Source: Gyrodactylus bullatarudis (lineage: Eukaryota > Platyhelminthes > Monogenea > Gyrodactylidea > Gyrodactylidae). Taken from it: a stretch of DNA of 64,000 bases. The notes under the pieces are model-generated. The model saw only the letters and a program-made list of their open reading frames with translations. It made no database searches and was not told the DNA's origin. Of the stretch, positions 58,951 through 64,000 are shown piece after piece. Numbering within the stretch: the stretch's first letter is position 1; each line of letters opens with the position of its first letter. Position numbers and translations under genes: made by a program. Location of the stretch: positions 1,612,629-1,676,628 of the forward strand of contig SSNU01000247.1 in the NCBI GenBank assembly GCA_012064415.1. The letters run 5' to 3'.

Positions 58951-60707
58951 TTAGATAGTATTAATGCAGTAGAGAAAATTATTTTTTGTTAGAACCAGAA
59001 TACTTGCATTGGGTTCGTTCACAGCTCTGAAGCCAACAATCTCCGACGCATCATCAGTAAATGTAATTACCTGTTGCCAGGCAGTGTGAACCTTTTGTGA
59101 GATGGCTGATTCATTTCTCTTGATCACTTTGCATTCTGGGTTTTGATTTTTCTCCACTGGCTGTTGATAAACATAAATCCGAGAATTGAAATCAGCGATG
59201 GCGAAAAACTGGAAAGAGTCATCATTCACTGCAGGATGAATGGCAGCATATTTTCTAGCCGATTTACTAGCATTTATATAGCCGAATGCATTCAAAGAGG
59301 CGACATGTTTCATTTTTCCCGGATTCCCCTCTCTCCAGACAAATCCGTCAAAGTTGAAACGTAAGCATGGACACTGGATAGGTCTATTCCCCGATAGCAA
59401 AGTAACACTCGCCAAAAAATCATTACCGGGTAAATTTATCTTTTTCACGACACAACATGTTTCCAAATTATAAACGGTATAGTTGAGATTAAAATTTTCA
59501 TCATTGATAAGATCAACATCCTCAAGTTGTTCCGAGTTAAAGTTGACATCTTGGGAGTCTTCGGGATTATTCTTGGTCAGTGTCTCCCTTGAAAACATTA
59601 TTGGAAATTCTGATTTGACATCATCAATAAAGATGTTCTCTGCATCTACGATTCTATTGAGTTTCAACAATACTTTTAAGCTATATAATCAAGAGAGTAA
59701 ATTACATGATTAATTATCATGATTTACCATTTAAGATTGGTATCAATTGTCAAACCCTTTTCCTCCAAATATTCCCCTTTGATAATTGTCTCCAGAATAA
59801 TGTTGTTATCAATTTCTAATCTGATTTGGGTTAAATTTTGATCCTCATCTCCGTCTAATGTTAAATCTTCAGCATTTTTCTTGTTCAACTTCACAGAGAC
59901 ATCTTCTTTTGAGAATTTAATCTTGTGTTTAAACCAGAGAGTCATATTCAGCATGAGATCATCCACAAACCATGAAAGATTTTCCACGTCATCAGGACAA
60001 AAGCCCGCTTTCATCAGGTAGTCCCGGTGTACAGAGTTAGAACCAAAAATATTTACAGTCCTGGTTAGACTCACAAAATTTGGATAACTCTCATATACTC
60101 TTTCCAAAAACTTTACCTTTGGTTTTTTAAGTTCAGAATTTTCTTTCTCTATGTTGACGAGAAGAAATTCGATTCCCTTTCGTGCAAAATTATCCTTGAG
60201 TCCATCTTCGAATAATCTTGATGCAATAAAAGCCAGTGAATTGGTATCTAAAATTGCATCGTGCATGAAAAAAATCTGATTCTCCAAAGCAAGTTCCTCG
60301 GATTTGCCATTGGTAACAAAGGTTACGGATTTGTCCTTGGTCTGTATGAGAAGCGAATTTCGATCTAAAAATACCAGATTTGGGATGAAATCCGGGCTAA
60401 TTGAAATTTTTGCAACATCATCGATAAACTCATAACTTGAATTGACAAGACTAAATCGGAATCGTTTAAGTAAACCATCAGAAGAAATGATAAATAGATC
60501 GTTATTATCGAATGGATTGCACCAAAGTTGATTAAAACTCTTGACTAGACTTATTCTCAAGTCAGAGAATTCATAATCATTATAGTTGGGAGAGAATAAA
60601 TCAAAGTCGAGTGGAACCTTTTTCACATCAATATTTGAATTCTTTAAGCGATATGTGTCAAAGTTGGCATCTATGAGCTCGTTAATCGGCTTAAATTCGT
60701 AATCCAT
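58951..60707 (-). CDS. NUDCD1: NudC domain-containing protein 1
   Basis: Exons 60707-59728 and 59680-58951 join across a 47-nt intron to give 569 residues (human 583). The N-terminal half is a beta-propeller-like region; the CS/p23-type domain begins near LSWFVDDLMLNMTLWF (about residue 250). The C-terminal half (CLRFNFDGFVWREG, SLNAFGYINASKSARKYAA and RIYVYQQP) aligns with NUDCD1 (CLRHDVDALLWQ, TFNALGYVQASKRDKKFFA, RVFIYRQP). NUDCD1 is an HSP90-cochaperone-like protein that binds DHX15. The AATAAA for its 3' end (about 58935-58930, minus strand) lies only 16 nt past the stop, so its transcript likely ends near the last codons of MLYCD. Divergent from the 60810 gene. Confidence 0.92.
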
Positions 60708-60809
60708 AATTATTAAAACACAAGCAAAAGATTAGCTTGTTTATATTTGCCTAAGGATGCGTTTGTCGATTTTTTGAATTATTATTTTTTAAATAACAAG
60801 AAGAATTTT

Positions 60810-61482
60810 ATGGATAAATTTAGTTCTCCTGCGTCCAAGCTAGCAATATCCATAGACAGTAACCAAAACTATTTTGAAGACGAATTTACGCTATCTGAAA
60901 TATCATCTGAGGATGAATTTGAGTTATCAACCGGTGACTATAATGAAATCGAACAACAAACGAAGAGAATTAAAAACAAGCTGATAAAAGTAATACTCGA
61001 TTCTCATAATTGAGGGACCTAGTCTCAGTCATTTGAATCAAGCATTAGATAAACTTGATCCATTAAGTAGCTCCAAAGGCAAAGGTAGAAAACATATCAA
61101 TGACATAAACATTCCAATAAACCTCGACTTTACGCCAGAAGAGCGTGTTTTCAATAAATTAGTCAAACTCGATTTGAATAAAGACGAGCTGATCAAAGAA
61201 GAAATGGAAAGACGTAAAAGAATGTGTGAAAAAATGAAAAGAACCAGTATCAACTTTAAGGTTTGCCTTTTATTCACTAAAATAATTATTTTCTTCCAGG
61301 AATGGTTAGATGAACCAAGTTTGCTCAAGTATTTCGAAGAATCTTCTGTTTACCAGTCTGTTGATGTTGAATTATCAAATGAAGTAGCATCGTTTGAAAA
61401 TGTGAGAGAACTACTAGATATTGAGTGGCTCAAAGAAAAAGATGACTATTTGTTAAAGAATTTGTTAAAATGCAAGATATAA
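60810..61482 (+). CDS. Unrecognised acidic protein, 202 residues
   Basis: Exons 60810-60989, 61015-61260 and 61300-61482 are separated by 25-nt and 39-nt introns. The 25-nt one is required because the frame otherwise stops, and GGACCTAGT after its AG continues the downstream frame. The 39-nt intron is in frame and stop-free but carries good splice signals (AAG/gtttgc ... ttccag). The protein starts at ATG 60810 (MDKFSSPASKLAISID). It has an acidic Ser/Glu/Asp-rich stretch, then a charged helix with KEEMERRKRMCEKMKR, and ends with EWLDEPSLLKYFEE and VRELLDIEWLKEKDDYLLKN. I do not recognise the family. It lies between divergent NUDCD1 (102 bp between starts) and convergent AdipoR. Confidence 0.7.
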
Positions 61483-61601
61483 TCTAAAAATTAATTATAT
61501 TAATATTTGATAATCTTTTTCTAAGCATGTTTTTTAGAAAAATAGTAGTTTTATAGAGCGATACAATTTCTTTGGCACATTAAAAAGTGTCATAATTGTA
61601 T

Positions 61602-62836
61602 TCATCGACAAGGTGAATGTGAAAGACGATACTCAGCGACATAAAGAATGCCTTTGTAGTGTACTAGAGCAGCAATAACCACGAGGACGTGGAATATTTG
61701 ATGGCTATGGAACCAAATGTCAACTTTGCCTGGTATATAGCATTCAGGGAATCGGAGTGCATACAATAATGCTCCAGCTATGTAACAAACACCCATAAGT
61801 ACAAGCCAAAATAGTCCATCATATGCTCTCCAAAATCCTTCAATTAAAATGTAATGACAACATGGTATGATTCCAGACAATCCAAGAGATACAAATAGTC
61901 CTGTAATATAAAAATGATGATGTAAATTTGAAGAATATACTAAGTCATACTAATGAATTCAATATGATTCACATAGATTTGAGAAAAAATCAATAGTCTC
62001 TTTTCATTTTTTAACACAAACAATTTACATAACTCACCAGCCCTCAACTTTCGATATTCTGGCTTTTGAAAGTAATCTTTTAGAGATACAAATATGCAAA
62101 TTAAACCAAGCACGCTGACAAGTACAAGGTAGAGAACTTTGTATTTGGGATGACAGAAGAATGAAAAGTGCAGCCATGGAACAAAAGATCCGACGGTTAA
62201 AATAGCTATACCAGCATAATCAAGTCTAATGAGCAAATTATTTTTTAAATATGAACCTTACTTGTTGAAAAATCGACCGACACATTCTGAGTGGCAGTGG
62301 ACAGTGTGAAAAAGCCACGAGAATCCAAGCGCCAGAATTGCGCTGGCAAAAAATACTGAGACAACTGCGCGTTCTTCCCAATCTAGATTGATGCTAGGCT
62401 GTACTAGAAACGCAACAGCTAAAATAACAAAAGTTATGAATCCAATTAAATGTGTCCATATATTGATAGTCTCCGAATGCATTCGAAATATAGATGAAAA
62501 ACAAGCATAGAAAGAATGAAGTTGAGGTCGATGACCTTGGTGAATATATTCATTGTCACGCATCCAGTCAGGCAAGTGTTGATGGCTAACCAAATACCAT
62601 CCTGACTTGATGATTGTTTGCACGAAATCTTCAGCTTGATGAAAAGCATTATGAAAAGTATGAGATATTCCGCTGTAATGTTTATCCAAATTGTCAGAAC
62701 TTAAAGTTCTCTTATTGATTAATTGACTTTCTTGACGGTTGAAGGATTTTTCTTTAATATCCTCTTGATTTAGCAGGGGTAAATCAGAAAGATTTCTCTT
62801 GTGAACTTTTCTTATCTTCAATTCAGAATCTGTCAT
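61602..62836 (-). CDS. ADIPOR: Adiponectin receptor (PAQR family)
   Basis: Exons 62836-62262, 62225-62038 and 61900-61602 give 353 residues. The introns are 36 nt and 137 nt, the latter the longest found here. A hydrophilic N-terminus of about 90 residues (cytosolic in this family) precedes WMRDNEYIHQGHRPQLHSFY and SIFRMHSETINIWTHLIGF. Seven membrane segments follow. The zinc-binding histidines are present: His177 in WLFHTVHCHSE, and two in HSHQIFHVLVV. LDYAGIAILTVGSFVPWLHF and RAGLFVSLGLSGIIP match human ADIPOR1. These receptors act as ceramidases and signal through AMPK. The symbol is given at family level because ADIPOR1 and ADIPOR2 are vertebrate duplicates. The start codon is 92 bp from that of ADAM10. 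Confidence 0.94.
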
Positions 62837-62928
62837 TTTAAAAGTTCGCAATCATTTTTTAAAATATCAGTTTCATGGCTAATACTTTTAGAGATGATTC
62901 TTTAAACTTTAGTTGCATTTTCAAATAT
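62837..62928. promoter_or_regulatory. Likely bidirectional promoter, AdipoR / ADAM10
   Basis: The 92 bp between these divergent start codons must hold both 5' UTRs and core promoters. No clear TATA box or other motif was seen. Inferred from layout. Confidence 0.45.
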
Positions 62929-64000
62929 ATGCAAGCAAATTTGCTGTTTATTTATGTGTTAAACCTTTCTATATTTTATTTTAATGCTCAATTGAATCAT
63001 ATATTCAATAAATATGACATAGTGTATCAAATACCCCGTTATTCCAGACACAAAAGAAGTGTTTATCAAATACACGATTCTATTTCCATAGATTTGCCGT
63101 TCAAAAACAAAACTTTGAGTTTAAACCTCTATAAAAACTCAAAAATTCTTTCCTCAGAGTTTTTCAAAGATTCAACATTCACCAGATATAATATATTGCC
63201 TGTAAGAGGATCTGTAAATGGACTTGTTAACAGTACAGTTAGCGGAATTTTAGTCAATAATAGATTTCGTGGAAACATTTTCTTAAATGGCAGTCTTGAT
63301 TTATCTAGTCCTTCAACATTATTTGTTGAGCCAGTCTTTGGTTTTTTAAATTCTACTAATGGCAATGCATTTGTAGTTTATCCTGGTAATGGAATAAAAG
63401 AAAGCAATTCCAACTCTTCTTGTTCGTCAGAAATTTTACCAGTTATTGTGGAACGCCAGAAACGTTCCCTGTATAGTTATGTACAAGCAGCCTTTCAAAA
63501 GTCTGATAAAAATGGTTTTGAGGATTCAAAAAATCGAGTTTGCAATCTCTTTCTTCAGACTGATACATATCTTTGGGACTATGTCATGTCTTTGCGTCAT
63601 ATCAATAGAAATCCAGATCTTGCCTATCAGGAAATTCAATCCATCTTAATTTTACATGTTGAAAGTATTCAACTCATTTACAGCAATGCTATATTCCAGA
63701 CTTTTTCAGGGCGAATAAAATATCATGGAATTAATTTTCGAGTTGATCGTATGCAAATTAATACTACAGACGTTGATTGTCGTATTCGGAAAAACTTCGA
63801 TGAAAAGATTCTTCGAGGATCTTTTGCTGAGAACAATCCCTTTTGCTCACCTAATATTGATGTCACTAATTTCCTCAATCTCAATAGTTACATGGTTCAT
63901 GATGATTTTTGTCTTTCCTACATATTTACTTATCGTGATTTTGCCGGGGGCACCCTAGGCCTGGCTTGGGTAGCACAAGCAGGGGCTATCGGAGGTATCT
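62929..64000 (+). CDS. ADAM10: ADAM10 / Kuzbanian metalloprotease, 5' part
   Basis: An open frame from ATG 62929 to the window end (357 codons, no intron so far). A signal peptide covers about residues 1-20 (QANLLFIYVLNLSIFYFNA). The prodomain ends at a furin site, RQKR (176-179). The metalloprotease domain starts with NRVCNLFLQTDTYLWDY and INFRVDRMQINTT, and continues to LNLNSYMVHDDFCLSYIFTY and GGTLGLAWVAQ, closely matching ADAM10 (CLAYVFTDRDF...GLAWVG). The zinc-binding HExxH, disintegrin and transmembrane parts lie beyond the window. ADAM10 sheds Notch and many other surface proteins; the orthology to ADAM10 rather than ADAM17 rests on the VHDDFCLSYIFTYRDF stretch. Confidence 0.93.
   Translation, partial: MQANLLFIYVLNLSIFYFNAQLNHIFNKYDIVYQIPRYSRHKRSVYQIHDSISIDLPFKNKTLSLNLYKNSKILSSEFFKDSTFTRYNILPVRGSVNGLVNSTVSGILVNNRFRGNIFLNGSLDLSSPSTLFVEPVFGFLNSTNGNAFVVYPGNGIKESNSNSSCSSEILPVIVERQKRSLYSYVQAAFQKSDKNGFEDSKNRVCNLFLQTDTYLWDYVMSLRHINRNPDLAYQEIQSILILHVESIQLIYSNAIFQTFSGRIKYHGINFRVDRMQINTTDVDCRIRKNFDEKILRGSFAENNPFCSPNIDVTNFLNLNSYMVHDDFCLSYIFTYRDFAGGTLGLAWVAQAGAIGGI

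Noticed and set aside
1..64000. CRISPR array, operon-type bacterial signals or rRNA genes
   Set aside because: No regularly spaced identical repeats, no Shine-Dalgarno organisation and no rRNA-like sequence; the DNA is eukaryotic nuclear.
1..64000. Assignment to a parasitic copepod or a rotifer
   Set aside because: AT-richness, Penelope and Tc1 elements would allow it, but introns of 23-40 nt are far shorter than I know from those groups. Kept only as a remote alternative.

Overview
This is strongly AT-rich eukaryotic nuclear DNA from a small animal. The intron-bearing genes are clear metazoan orthologues: ADAM10, adiponectin receptor, phosphorylase kinase gamma, a biogenic-amine GPCR, malonyl-CoA decarboxylase and others. 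Exon joins fixed by protein homology give 18 introns, 16 of them 23-47 nt long (the others are 78 and 137 nt). Introns this short in an animal are best known from dicyemid mesozoans. The related orthonectids are also simplified and have a nervous system, which would suit the amine receptor. A mesozoan-type spiralian parasite is therefore my best guess for the source. It is an inference from gene structure, not a sequence-based identification.

The window has two halves. Positions 1 to about 44,450 hold no host gene I can support. They are AT-rich sequence with relics of mobile elements: a 1.66 kb nested inverted-repeat element (2153-3815); a Penelope-like element 3' part with a GIY-YIG endonuclease (4645-5427) and dispersed 3' fragments of the same family, several carrying hammerhead-ribozyme-like cores; non-autonomous DNA transposons (12692-13062, 23840-24366, 24926-25215, 25512-25798, 40070-40278); a decayed Tc1 element with intact ends (35296-36637); a Mutator-like relic with a SWIM zinc-finger fragment and a 10-bp target duplication (38487-39204); tRNA-like SINE heads; and a partial copy of the BUD13 3' end (41273-41416).

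Positions 44,503 to 64,000 are a packed gene block: amine GPCR (+), UBE2N (-), PHKG (+), METTL25B (-), an unrecognised ORF (-), BUD13 (-), a 5'-truncated LINE insertion (52032-53291), TCP11-like (-), mitochondrial SSB-like (-), TRAPPC4 (+), MLYCD (+), NUDCD1 (-), an unrecognised acidic protein (+), adiponectin receptor (-) and the 5' part of ADAM10 (+). Divergent neighbours are separated by 49-137 bp between start codons and convergent ones by 40-181 bp between stop codons. Shared bidirectional promoters and overlapping 3' UTRs are therefore likely.

The genes do not form one pathway. They cover ubiquitin conjugation (UBE2N), glycogen and calcium signalling (PHKG), splicing (BUD13), vesicle tethering (TRAPPC4), mitochondrial DNA maintenance (SSB), fatty-acid metabolism (MLYCD), membrane signalling (amine GPCR, adiponectin receptor) and ectodomain shedding (ADAM10). 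Coordinates for spliced genes span start to stop codon; exon coordinates are in the evidence text.
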